A DNA stretch of 64,000 bases from SIG575 sp045542485 (GTDB taxonomy: Bacteria; Bacillota; Clostridia; Oscillospirales; Acutalibacteraceae), in the NCBI GenBank assembly GCA_045542485.1, contig JAZQLC010000012.1, forward strand, positions 6,824 through 70,823. Reading direction: 5' to 3'. A program made the position numbers and the translations under genes. Every line of letters begins with the position of its first letter. Position 1 is the stretch's first letter. The notes beneath the pieces are model-generated. The model saw only the letters and a program-made list of their open reading frames with translations. It was not told the origin of the DNA and did no database searches. This document shows positions 24,969 to 31,859 of the stretch, piece by piece.

Positions 24969-25826
24969 ATGAAAACCAGAAAAATATTGTTGCCGATAAT
25001 AATTATTCTGTCATTGGTTTTCGTTTTCGATTTATTCCTTGCGTGGGAAAATAAAACCATCGTTACAACATACACGGAAGTGACGAGCGAAAAAATTCCC
25101 GGGAGCTTTGACTCTTTCAGAATCGTTCATATTTCCGATTTGCACAACACGGAATTCGGTTTCAGGAACAAGAGACTTATCGAAAAAGTAAAAGCCGCCG
25201 AGCCTGATATTATCGTTATGACGGGCGATATACTGGATATGTACAGACCGAGACTGAATATTGCGCTGAGACTGGGTGAAGACCTCGTTTCGATTGCGCC
25301 CACATATTTTGTCACGGGCAACCACGATGTGAAAGCTGTGGGCAGAGAAGAGCTTCTCTCAGGTTTTGAAAAATCGGGTGTGACCATTCTCCGTAACAAA
25401 AACATTCTTTTGGAAAAAGACGGAGAGTGTATACAGCTTATGGGCATTGATGACCCGAAGTTTCTCGATGACACAATGGACGGTACAGACGAAGAAAATA
25501 CAGAAAAAGTACTTTCTTTGCTGACGGAAAATCAGGAGAATAATTTTAAAATTCTTCTTGCACACAGACCTGAAATGATTGACATTTATTCTTCTTTCCA
25601 CATCGACCTTGTACTGTCGGGACACGCACACGGAGGACAGATAAAGCTTCCCGGCAGAGGCGGTCTGATTGCACCGGGGCAGGGGTGGTTTCCGAAATAT
25701 TATGAGGGGCTTCACAAAGTTGGAGACACGCAGATGGTTGTAAGCCGTGGCCTCGGCAACAGTGCTTTTCCTTTCAGGCTGGGTAACCGACCTGAAATTG
25801 TTATAACGGAGTTGAAATGCAAATGA
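24969..25826 (+). CDS. Membrane-anchored metallophosphoesterase (YaeI/YkuE-like)
   Basis: 285 residues. An N-terminal helix (5-26) serves as signal anchor. The calcineurin-like metal motifs follow in order: HISDLHNTEFG, VMTGDILD, TGNHDVK, then LAHRPE and SGHAHGGQ. The closest style is the YaeI/YkuE group, which includes undecaprenyl-PP-sugar and UDP-diacylglucosamine hydrolases, so a lipid- or cell-wall-linked phosphodiester is plausible. GAGGTG precedes ATG 24969. The next gene overlaps its end by 10 bp, indicating an operon of two hydrolases. Confidence 0.9.
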   Translation: MKTRKILLPIIIILSLVFVFDLFLAWENKTIVTTYTEVTSEKIPGSFDSFRIVHISDLHNTEFGFRNKRLIEKVKAAEPDIIVMTGDILDMYRPRLNIALRLGEDLVSIAPTYFVTGNHDVKAVGREELLSGFEKSGVTILRNKNILLEKDGECIQLMGIDDPKFLDDTMDGTDEENTEKVLSLLTENQENNFKILLAHRPEMIDIYSSFHIDLVLSGHAHGGQIKLPGRGGLIAPGQGWFPKYYEGLHKVGDTQMVVSRGLGNSAFPFRLGNRPEIVITELKCK

Positions 25827-26518
25827 AAATAATGAGCTTTAATACACAGTTCTGTACAAACTTTGTGACTCAGGAAATTGATTTTCAGATAATGGCTGAT
25901 GCCATATTAAAATGTGGTGCAGATGTTGTGGGACTTAATGAAATGTATGACAGAAGTCATATGGAAGAGTTTGATTCGCAGACGAAAAAATTATCAGAGC
26001 TGACAGGAATGAAATATTATAAATTTGCCGAGGCGTGTACTCTTGAAGAGGGAACATTCGGTAACGCCATTTTGTCAGGAATTCCCATAGAAAGCGCAGA
26101 AGTTATCCCCGTGCCCGAAGAAGAAATCAAAAAAGGAAATCAACTTTACGAGCCCAGATGTCTTCTTAAAGTGAAGCTTGAAAACGGCTACACAATTCTT
26201 GTGATTCACTTCGGCCTCAATGAAGATGAGCACATCCACGCAGTGGAAACGGTAATGGAAAATCTGGAAGAAGAAAAGTGTATTCTTATGGGAGACTTCA
26301 ATGTCACACCCGATAACAAAGTTTTAAAACCTATTCAGGAAAAGATGAAAGACACGGCGGACCTTTTCGGAGAAAATCTTATGAGCTTTCCGTCGGACAA
26401 GCCTTTAAAGAAAATTGATTATATTTTTGTCAGCCCCGATACAGAAGTTTTGTCTGCTGATATTCCCGAAATTATTTCAGCAGACCACCGACCGCATATT
26501 GCAGAAATAAAAGGCTGA
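25817..26518 (+). CDS. Endonuclease/exonuclease/phosphatase (EEP) family protein
   Basis: 233 residues. ATG 25817 has GGAG 5 nt upstream; a second ATG at 25823 overlaps the stop of the preceding gene as ATGA. EEP-fold motifs: MSFNTQFCTN (first Asn), GLNEMYDRSH (metal Glu), GNAILSG, VIHFGLNED, LMGDFNVTPDN (catalytic Asp/Asn) and the C-terminal SADHRPHIAE (general-base Asp-His). Members cut DNA, inositol phosphates or sphingomyelin. It has no signal peptide and is cytoplasmic. Coupled to the metallophosphoesterase gene; shared substrate unknown. Confidence 0.9.
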   Translation: MQMKIMSFNTQFCTNFVTQEIDFQIMADAILKCGADVVGLNEMYDRSHMEEFDSQTKKLSELTGMKYYKFAEACTLEEGTFGNAILSGIPIESAEVIPVPEEEIKKGNQLYEPRCLLKVKLENGYTILVIHFGLNEDEHIHAVETVMENLEEEKCILMGDFNVTPDNKVLKPIQEKMKDTADLFGENLMSFPSDKPLKKIDYIFVSPDTEVLSADIPEIISADHRPHIAEIKG

Positions 26519-26564
26519 AAACAGGGGAGGAAAGCCACACTTGACAAATGCAAGAAACACTTTC

Positions 26565-26594
26565 TTGTCAAAAACGGAGAGTAGGTGTTATACT
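26565..26594 (+). promoter_or_regulatory. Promoter of the HTH/membrane regulator pair
   Basis: TTGTCA (26565-26570), 18 bp, TATACT (26589-26594). The -35 overlaps one arm of an inverted repeat, TTGACAA (26541-26547) with TTGTCAA (26565-26571), a possible autoregulatory operator. Confidence 0.5.
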
Positions 26595-26595
26595 C

Positions 26596-26863
26596 TTCAC
26601 AGAAAAGGAGGGGTTCTATGACAATCGGTGAAAGAATCCAGATGCACAGAAAAAATCAGGGCTTGTCTCAGGAAGAACTGGCGCAGAAAATTTTTGTAAG
26701 CCGTCAGACAGTCAGCCAATGGGAAACAGACCAGACAGTGCCAACTGTTGATAATATTTACAGATTAAAGGAAGTTCTTGGTGTTTCATTTGATGAGCTT
26801 CTTTCTGATGAAAAAATTGAAAAAGATGAACAAGAAGAAGAAAAACCTCTTGAGGAATATGAA
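26596..26863 (+). repeat. Direct repeat, copy 1 (5' UTR and HTH domain)
   Basis: Nearly identical to 28048-28318, with a handful of silent or mild changes and a 3-nt indel in the acidic linker. It covers the ribosome site, the HTH coding region and the Glu-rich linker, then identity stops. Confidence 0.9.
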
Positions 26864-28036
26864 TATACTCCCGACGAGGAAGAAGCCAAAGCGACAATTA
26901 AATTTGTTTCAAAATTTGATATCAGAAAATCCATAGTCATTATCGGTATAATGATTTTATTGGGTATAAGCCTGAGTATTCTTGAAGCGGGAGAAGTTAT
27001 TCTCGGCGTAGTTATAGGAATAATTCTGTACTATACGATTGCAACGGTATTTGTTGCTGCAAATGACAGAACTATGAAGAAAAATCAGTTGGAAAATATG
27101 TGCTGCCGCAGTCAGAAATTCAGGCTTTTTGATGACTGTTTGGAGATGACTTTTATTTCTGATAAAGGCAGTAAAAGTCAGTATGTAATAAAGAAAGAGG
27201 ACATAACAAACTTTTTTGAAAACGAAAAATATTATGCGTTCATTTCAAAGCATATGATATTTTCTATCAGGAAAGATGTGCTTAAAGAAACTTCAATTCT
27301 GCGTAATTTTATTTACAAAGAACGCGTTGAAGAAAGTAAAAAGACAAAAATTGTGTCAACATTACTTGTTGGTCTTTCCATAGTTTCAGGTGTTTCTTCA
27401 AGTCTTTTCTATTCATGGATATCAGATTATCCTGTTTCTTTTTCGGAAATCGGCTTGTTGTTTTTGTTAGTCTTTTTCCCGTTACCACTGATTTCTGTAA
27501 TTTACGGTTTATGCAGAATTATAAAAAAGAAAGACGGATTCAAAAATATTATTGCCAGTGCGATTGCAGTTGCACTTGTCTGCGCATCCCTGAGTAATAT
27601 GGTTTCACGACAGCAGGAATTATACGAAGATCTGGATATGGAAGAATATTGGAATGAAATGACTTATCTGGATATCCCCTACAACGGCGAGATTACGAAT
27701 GTTTTTTACTCGGAGGGAGATTATTGGTCAGAGCAGGGATGCTATTCCAGCAGTATAGTTGTCTATGACGAGATAACATCTGAAGCTTTTTCGGAGCAGA
27801 TTTCAAAGGATGAAAGATGGATAAAGGAAATTCCCGAAGAAATGGAAGCGTTTATGGTTGATTTTCAGCGTGACATAAGCGGGTATGATTTCTACTGCAT
27901 ATATAATACCAATGACGAAGAATATTCAGAAGCTCCTGAAGAATCAGGAATATATAATTTCCTTTTATTTGCTTATGATATATCAGAGCGCACTTTACAG
28001 GTAGAAGATTATACTGTTGAGTTTGAAGCTGAATAA
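26618..28036 (+). CDS. XRE-family HTH protein with YcxB-like membrane region (first of a tandem pair)
   Basis: 472 residues from ATG 26618 (AAAAGGAGG upstream). Residues 1-62 are a Cro/CI-type HTH (LSQEELAQKIFVSRQTVSQWE), followed by a very acidic linker. A hydrophobic pair lies near 108-150. Residues ~160-255 hold a YcxB-like module around FENEKYYAFISK, then more helices (~255-320). The C-terminus of ~130 residues carries Tyr/Glu-rich beta segments, probably outside the cell. Such one-component membrane regulators sense envelope signals and bind DNA from the membrane. It is followed after 33 bp by a paralogue with an almost identical HTH. The signal is unknown. Confidence 0.85.
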   Translation: MTIGERIQMHRKNQGLSQEELAQKIFVSRQTVSQWETDQTVPTVDNIYRLKEVLGVSFDELLSDEKIEKDEQEEEKPLEEYEYTPDEEEAKATIKFVSKFDIRKSIVIIGIMILLGISLSILEAGEVILGVVIGIILYYTIATVFVAANDRTMKKNQLENMCCRSQKFRLFDDCLEMTFISDKGSKSQYVIKKEDITNFFENEKYYAFISKHMIFSIRKDVLKETSILRNFIYKERVEESKKTKIVSTLLVGLSIVSGVSSSLFYSWISDYPVSFSEIGLLFLLVFFPLPLISVIYGLCRIIKKKDGFKNIIASAIAVALVCASLSNMVSRQQELYEDLDMEEYWNEMTYLDIPYNGEITNVFYSEGDYWSEQGCYSSSIVVYDEITSEAFSEQISKDERWIKEIPEEMEAFMVDFQRDISGYDFYCIYNTNDEEYSEAPEESGIYNFLLFAYDISERTLQVEDYTVEFEAE

Positions 28037-28047
28037 ATCTTTGATTT

Positions 28048-28318
28048 TTCACAGAAAAGGAGGGGTTCTATGACAATCGGTGAAAGAATCCAGATGCACA
28101 GAAAAAATCAGGGCTTGTCGCAGGAAGAACTGGCACAGAAAATTTTTGTAAGCCGTCAGACTGTCAGCCAGTGGGAAACAGACCAGACAGTGCCAACTGT
28201 TGATAATATTTACAGATTAAAAGAAATTCTTGGTGTTTCATTTGATGAGCTTCTTTCTGATGAAAAAATTGAAAAAGAAGAAAAAGAGGAAGAAGAAAAA
28301 CCTCTTGAGGAATATGAA
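28048..28318 (+). repeat. Direct repeat, copy 2 (5' UTR and HTH domain)
   Basis: Partner of 26596-26863, offset 1452 bp, then 1455 bp after a 3-nt indel. The promoter upstream of copy 1 is not duplicated. Confidence 0.9.
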
Positions 28319-29500
28319 ACAACCACAAGCTGGGAAGAATTGAAGTTTGCTCTTGATAAGGCTCAGCAGATTGATATAAAGAAAATTATTCTGATAGTCG
28401 CTCTGATTATAGGTCTTGTAGTCTTCAGTATTTATGTTGAAGATTTCGGTGTCTCCTTAGGCTTTCTGTTAGCGTTACTGTTTGTTACAGTGGTTTATTT
28501 CTGTTACATTTTCAAAATGAGATCCAAAGTGAAAAAATCTCTGGCAGCAAATGGCTCGGACAAGAAATATGTATACCGGCTTTATGCGGACAGACTTGAA
28601 ATTCTTCTCTACGAAAAAGACCTGATGATAGGGATGGATCTTTTCAGGAGAGACGATATCAAGGCTTTCCACGAAAACGAAAAATATTATGCTTTTCAGG
28701 CGAAGAATCAGCTTTACACTATAAGCAAAAGTCTCGTCAGCAGAGAATCTTATTTCTATAATTTTATCTATAAGAGTGCGTATAACGAGGTGAAGCTGAA
28801 GCCGGTGCATAAAATAATTTCGGCAATTCTTATTGTTCTTTCGATTCTGTCACCGTTATTCGGCGGTGTGCTCACTGCCTATCGTAACGACTATTTTGAC
28901 GAAATCACATCTGCAAATATGTGGATGCTCTTCCTTTTCCTGCCGCTGCCGATACTTTCGATTGTTTACGGAATATACCTGAAAAAGAAAAAATTCAGAA
29001 ACAAGGGCAATATCGTGACAGGTATAATTTTTGTGTTTATTCTGTGCCTTGCAGGATCGAGCAGCTTCAATATGGGCGACTACTATTATTACAGCGATAT
29101 GTCCCGCCTTACAAAATGGGAAGAAAAAATACAGGTAGATTTTCCCGATAATGGTGAAATTGTCACATCCGTCAATGACCCGGAGATGGAAGAAATTGAA
29201 GGGTACTATGTGCAGAATGCAGTAAGGTTTGACGAAGCGGGAAAGAATGCATTTATGAGGGAAATTGCTTCTGACGAAAGATGGGTAAGCGAATTTCCCG
29301 ACAGTCTTTCGCCCTGCTTTGACGGTGGTTATTACGAATCGGTTTTGGATTATAATCTGCTTTACAATGTTACTACGGGTGAAGTCAACACACCGCCCAA
29401 AAAATCAGGTGAATACAGATTTGTGCTTTTCAAATATCTTCGCGAAGACGGTGTCCTTGAATTTGAAGAGTATATAATTGAAATTGATATGGGCGATTAA
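28070..29500 (+). CDS. XRE-family HTH protein with YcxB-like membrane region (second of a tandem pair)
   Basis: 476 residues with the same plan as its neighbour at 26618. The HTH (1-62) is identical except for one or two residues, followed by a longer Glu-rich linker, membrane pair (~105-150), YcxB-like module (FHENEKYYAFQAKNQLY), helices at ~245-320 and an outer tail. Beyond residue ~85 the two proteins are clearly diverged, although the KYYAF core and the tail's DERW segment remain. Same DNA site, different sensor regions is the simplest reading. No separate promoter is visible, so it is likely cotranscribed with the first copy. Confidence 0.85.
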   Translation: MTIGERIQMHRKNQGLSQEELAQKIFVSRQTVSQWETDQTVPTVDNIYRLKEILGVSFDELLSDEKIEKEEKEEEEKPLEEYETTTSWEELKFALDKAQQIDIKKIILIVALIIGLVVFSIYVEDFGVSLGFLLALLFVTVVYFCYIFKMRSKVKKSLAANGSDKKYVYRLYADRLEILLYEKDLMIGMDLFRRDDIKAFHENEKYYAFQAKNQLYTISKSLVSRESYFYNFIYKSAYNEVKLKPVHKIISAILIVLSILSPLFGGVLTAYRNDYFDEITSANMWMLFLFLPLPILSIVYGIYLKKKKFRNKGNIVTGIIFVFILCLAGSSSFNMGDYYYYSDMSRLTKWEEKIQVDFPDNGEIVTSVNDPEMEEIEGYYVQNAVRFDEAGKNAFMREIASDERWVSEFPDSLSPCFDGGYYESVLDYNLLYNVTTGEVNTPPKKSGEYRFVLFKYLREDGVLEFEEYIIEIDMGD

Positions 29501-29512
29501 TTCAAAAAAATC

Positions 29513-29553
29513 AGACCGTTGCAGAGCTTGAAATTCTGCAACGGTCCTTTTTT
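29513..29553 (+). terminator. Terminator after the regulator pair
   Basis: ACCGTTGCAGA pairs with TCTGCAACGGT, followed by CCTTTTTT. Also near the end of the converging gene at 29559. Confidence 0.85.
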
Positions 29554-29558
29554 AATTT

Positions 29559-30074
29559 TCAGTTTTTGGCTGTTTTATCTGCAAGGCGTATTGCACGGAT
29601 AATCGGCACTATAAGTGCGCCGCATAAAAAATTGCTGATTCCGTGAGTAACGTCAAATGGGAATCCTGCCACAATCCAGGCAATCATTCCGTTGAAATCA
29701 AGTCCGAACATCAGCGCCTGTGCAGGGGCGTAGAGTATTCCGTAGAGAAAGCCGTGAAGTGAACACACTGCCATATAAATTAAGGGCTCTGCCTTTTTCG
29801 GCAGTTTCTTCGGCAGCAGCATTGTCATTCCCCACAGCACTGTCCAGATGTAGGTGTAAGGCACCCACCAGGCGGAAAAACCGCCTAACAGTCCTGCCAT
29901 GAGAACGAAGATGTAAATGGGGTATAAGGCTTTCTTTCTGTAAATGACTGTGATTGCAACGATGAAAACTCCGATTAAATGAATGTTCGGAAGTGCATCC
30001 ATAAGAAGCTTTGACATATACATCAGAGCGCCCAGCATAGCAAAAATCACAGTTTCTTTAATGTTTATCTTCAA
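29559..30074 (-). CDS. ECF transporter S-component-like membrane protein (probable cobalamin/corrinoid)
   Basis: 171 residues with 5-6 hydrophobic helices and the compact layout of ECF S-components; the start KINIKETVIFAMLGALMYMSKLL is typical. The start is a TTG at 30074 that overlaps the TGA of the DUF4430 gene (TTGA), so translation is coupled. S-components bind one vitamin and dock on the shared EcfAA'T motor, which is not in this window. The cobalamin riboswitch and the secreted DUF4430 partner point to B12-type uptake. Substrate is inference; the fold call is from helix pattern and length. Confidence 0.78.
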   Translation of the reverse strand: MKINIKETVIFAMLGALMYMSKLLMDALPNIHLIGVFIVAITVIYRKKALYPIYIFVLMAGLLGGFSAWWVPYTYIWTVLWGMTMLLPKKLPKKAEPLIYMAVCSLHGFLYGILYAPAQALMFGLDFNGMIAWIVAGFPFDVTHGISNFLCGALIVPIIRAIRLADKTAKN

Positions 30075-30517
30075 CCTTTTTCCACCATGAAGGAATAAAC
30101 TTTGCCTTCTTCGATTTCTGTTTTGTCAACGCCTGACATAGCGTATTCGCCGTCGATGTAGAAAGCCCAGTATGTGCCGTCGGTGTCAAAATCAGCAGAA
30201 ATGCCGTTCACCTTTTTCACATAAAGTCCGTAGGGTCCGTCCTCGCCCTCAAGCAGCCCCAGTTCAGTGAGAGCTTCGCCTACAATTGTCTTGTCGGTGT
30301 GGATTTCAAATTCAGTTACTTTCCCGTCAATGGTTGTGACAGTGAAGCTGAATTTCTTTGCACCCTCGCCGAGAACGGTAACCTCCTGAGAAGTGCCCGT
30401 AGTGGGGGCAGGGGTTTCTGTGTTTTCCGTACAACCTGTTGTGAAAAGCGCCATAGCCGTAATAAGCACCATACAAAGGATGACAGACAACACTCGTTTA
30501 ATGTGTGTCTTTTTCAT
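30071..30517 (-). CDS. DUF4430-domain lipoprotein, probable corrinoid-binding
   Basis: 148 residues from ATG 30517 (AAGGAGA upstream; longer frames run into the riboswitch). A signal peptide with lipobox-like FTTGC puts the Cys near residue 28, then a Thr/Pro-rich linker. The DUF4430 domain (~50-148) has the EALTELGLLEGEDGPYGLYVKKVNG and YWAFYIDGEYAMSGVD blocks. DUF4430 resembles the beta-grasp domain of transcobalamin/intrinsic factor, which grips cobalamin. It would sit on the outer membrane face and hand ligand to the S-component encoded next. Regulated by the riboswitch at 30545-30735. Confidence 0.87.
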   Translation of the reverse strand: MKKTHIKRVLSVILCMVLITAMALFTTGCTENTETPAPTTGTSQEVTVLGEGAKKFSFTVTTIDGKVTEFEIHTDKTIVGEALTELGLLEGEDGPYGLYVKKVNGISADFDTDGTYWAFYIDGEYAMSGVDKTEIEEGKVYSFMVEKG

Positions 30518-30544
30518 AATTTGTATTCTCCTTTTTGATTTTAT

Positions 30545-30735
30545 TGGTTTCTTCTTGGCACTCGCAATACTGACGAAACCTTTTCTGTATACGGATATTT
30601 CGACTCGGCACACATTTTTTTCGCCTTCTCAGATTTCTCCAATGGCTTGTCCCTTTACGGCAAAGGTAGAAAAAATGTATAAAATGTGCCTCACGGCGGC
30701 GGGCCCGTACAGGATTTTCACCTGTTTCCCCGGAT
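30545..30735 (-). promoter_or_regulatory. Cobalamin riboswitch
   Basis: On the minus strand the leader holds GGGGAAACAGGTGAAAATCC followed by TGTACGGGCCCGCCGCCGTGA, the conserved core of B12 riboswitches (usual form GGTGxAAxTCC..AC.G.CCCGCCACTG). An AAGCC...GAGAAGGC hairpin and a GCCGAGTC segment follow. It fills most of the 337-bp gap 30518-30854. The mode (terminator or ribosome-site hiding) is unclear: no strong T-run is seen, and the AAGGAG site at its 3' end could be the target. Confidence 0.85.
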
Positions 30736-30743
30736 ACGCACAT

Positions 30744-30772
30744 ATTCTAACACAAACAACAAGAATAATCAA
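30744..30772 (-). promoter_or_regulatory. Promoter of the cobalamin riboswitch operon
   Basis: Minus strand: TTGATT (30767-30772), 17 bp, TAGAAT (30744-30749). The transcript would start near 30737, just before the riboswitch core. Confidence 0.65.
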
Positions 30773-30801
30773 ACCTCTTGTAAAAATTTTCATTTTGTTC
30801 A

Positions 30802-30830
30802 TTGACTTGCAAGGCTCATTTATGTATATT
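30802..30830 (+). promoter_or_regulatory. Promoter of the ChbG-like gene
   Basis: TTGACT (30802-30807), 17 bp, TATATT (30825-30830), divergent from the riboswitch promoter 30 bp away. Confidence 0.7.
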
Positions 30831-30854
30831 TAAATTAGAGAAGGAGTGATAAAT

Positions 30855-31730
30855 ATGGCTAAATATCTTATTATAAACGCAGACGACTACGGAATGTGCA
30901 AATCTGCTAACGAGGCAGTTGAAGAGCTTTTCAGAAACGGCAGACTCAAGTCTTCAACCATTATGATGCCTTGTCCTGCTGCCAAGGATGCTATGGAATT
31001 TGCAAAGGCAAATCCCCAGTACGCAATCGGCGTTCACCTTACAATGACAAACGAATGGAGCACACATCGCTGGGCGCCTCTTACAGACGGTAAAACACTG
31101 CGTAACGAAGAGGGATATATGTGGCGCTCGAGCAGAGAGGTTGAGAAAAACGCTGACATAAAGGAGCTTGAAGAGGAAATTCGTGCTCAGGTGAAAGCAG
31201 CGACTGACAACGGCTTCAAGCCGTCACACCTTGATAATCATATGGGCTCACTTTACGGCCATTACACAGGCAGATTCAGTCTTCTGAAAATGTCACTTCG
31301 TCTTTGCGGAGAAATGGGTTATGCTTACAGAATGTATACAAAGCACGATAAGAGAATCTGCCCTGCAGGTACACCTTATCCGCTCTATTGGGCGTCGACA
31401 CTTATTTCAAGACTCTGGGCAAAGCAGTATAAGGTAATTCTTCCCGATTATCTTCTTTTCCCCGACTGGACACACGAGCTTCGTTCAAACGGCTATGAGC
31501 ATTACAGAGACACAATCCTTTCAATCTGGTCCGACCTGCCTGACGGTGTTACGGAAACCTTTGTCCACCCTGCAAAGGAAACGGATGAACTGAAAAGCAT
31601 TGTTTCGTCCTGGCAGGACAGAGTATGGGAGTTCAACCTGATGAATGACCCTGAAACACATAAATTCCTTGAGGAAAAAGGAATCACCCTCATTTCTTAC
31701 AGAGATCTTATTAAGATGAAGAAAGGATAA
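30855..31730 (+). CDS. ChbG/HpnK-family (YdjC) carbohydrate deacetylase
   Basis: 291 residues from ATG 30855 (AAGGAGTGAT upstream; an in-frame GTG at 30846 lies within the ribosome site). Metal and catalytic motifs: LIINADDYGMC (Asp-Asp pair), STIMMPCPA, IGVHLTMT (His), SHLDNHMG (His-x-x-x-His) and ETFVHPAKETDE. YdjC-fold enzymes remove N-acetyl groups from chito-oligosaccharides or similar amino sugars. No signal peptide, so cytoplasmic. It is a single-gene unit with promoter and terminator. Substrate not fixed by sequence. Confidence 0.9.
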   Translation: MAKYLIINADDYGMCKSANEAVEELFRNGRLKSSTIMMPCPAAKDAMEFAKANPQYAIGVHLTMTNEWSTHRWAPLTDGKTLRNEEGYMWRSSREVEKNADIKELEEEIRAQVKAATDNGFKPSHLDNHMGSLYGHYTGRFSLLKMSLRLCGEMGYAYRMYTKHDKRICPAGTPYPLYWASTLISRLWAKQYKVILPDYLLFPDWTHELRSNGYEHYRDTILSIWSDLPDGVTETFVHPAKETDELKSIVSSWQDRVWEFNLMNDPETHKFLEEKGITLISYRDLIKMKKG

Positions 31731-31736
31731 ACTTTC

Positions 31737-31782
31737 AGGCAACCTTTGGTTTACACAAAGGTTGCTTGTTAATTTTTTGTTC
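31737..31782 (+). terminator. Terminator after the ChbG-like gene
   Basis: GCAACCTTTG pairs with CAAAGGTTGC (loop GTTTACA region), then TTGTTAATTTTTTG. Confidence 0.8.
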
Positions 31783-31859
31783 ACAAATTTGTTTTTCATA
31801 TATCATAAAAAGGGTTTATAATTATAAACGGAAAAACTGACTAAAAGGAAAAGCAAGGT

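Noticed and set aside
26596..28318. Insertion-sequence or CRISPR explanation for the 270-bp direct repeat
   Set aside because: Only two copies, both coding for the same HTH domain in frame; no transposase, no regular spacer-repeat pattern. No CRISPR array was seen anywhere in the window.
30393..30833. 146-codon plus-strand frame between the DUF4430 gene and the ChbG-like gene
   Set aside because: It lies antisense to the riboswitch and signal peptide and has no ribosome site.
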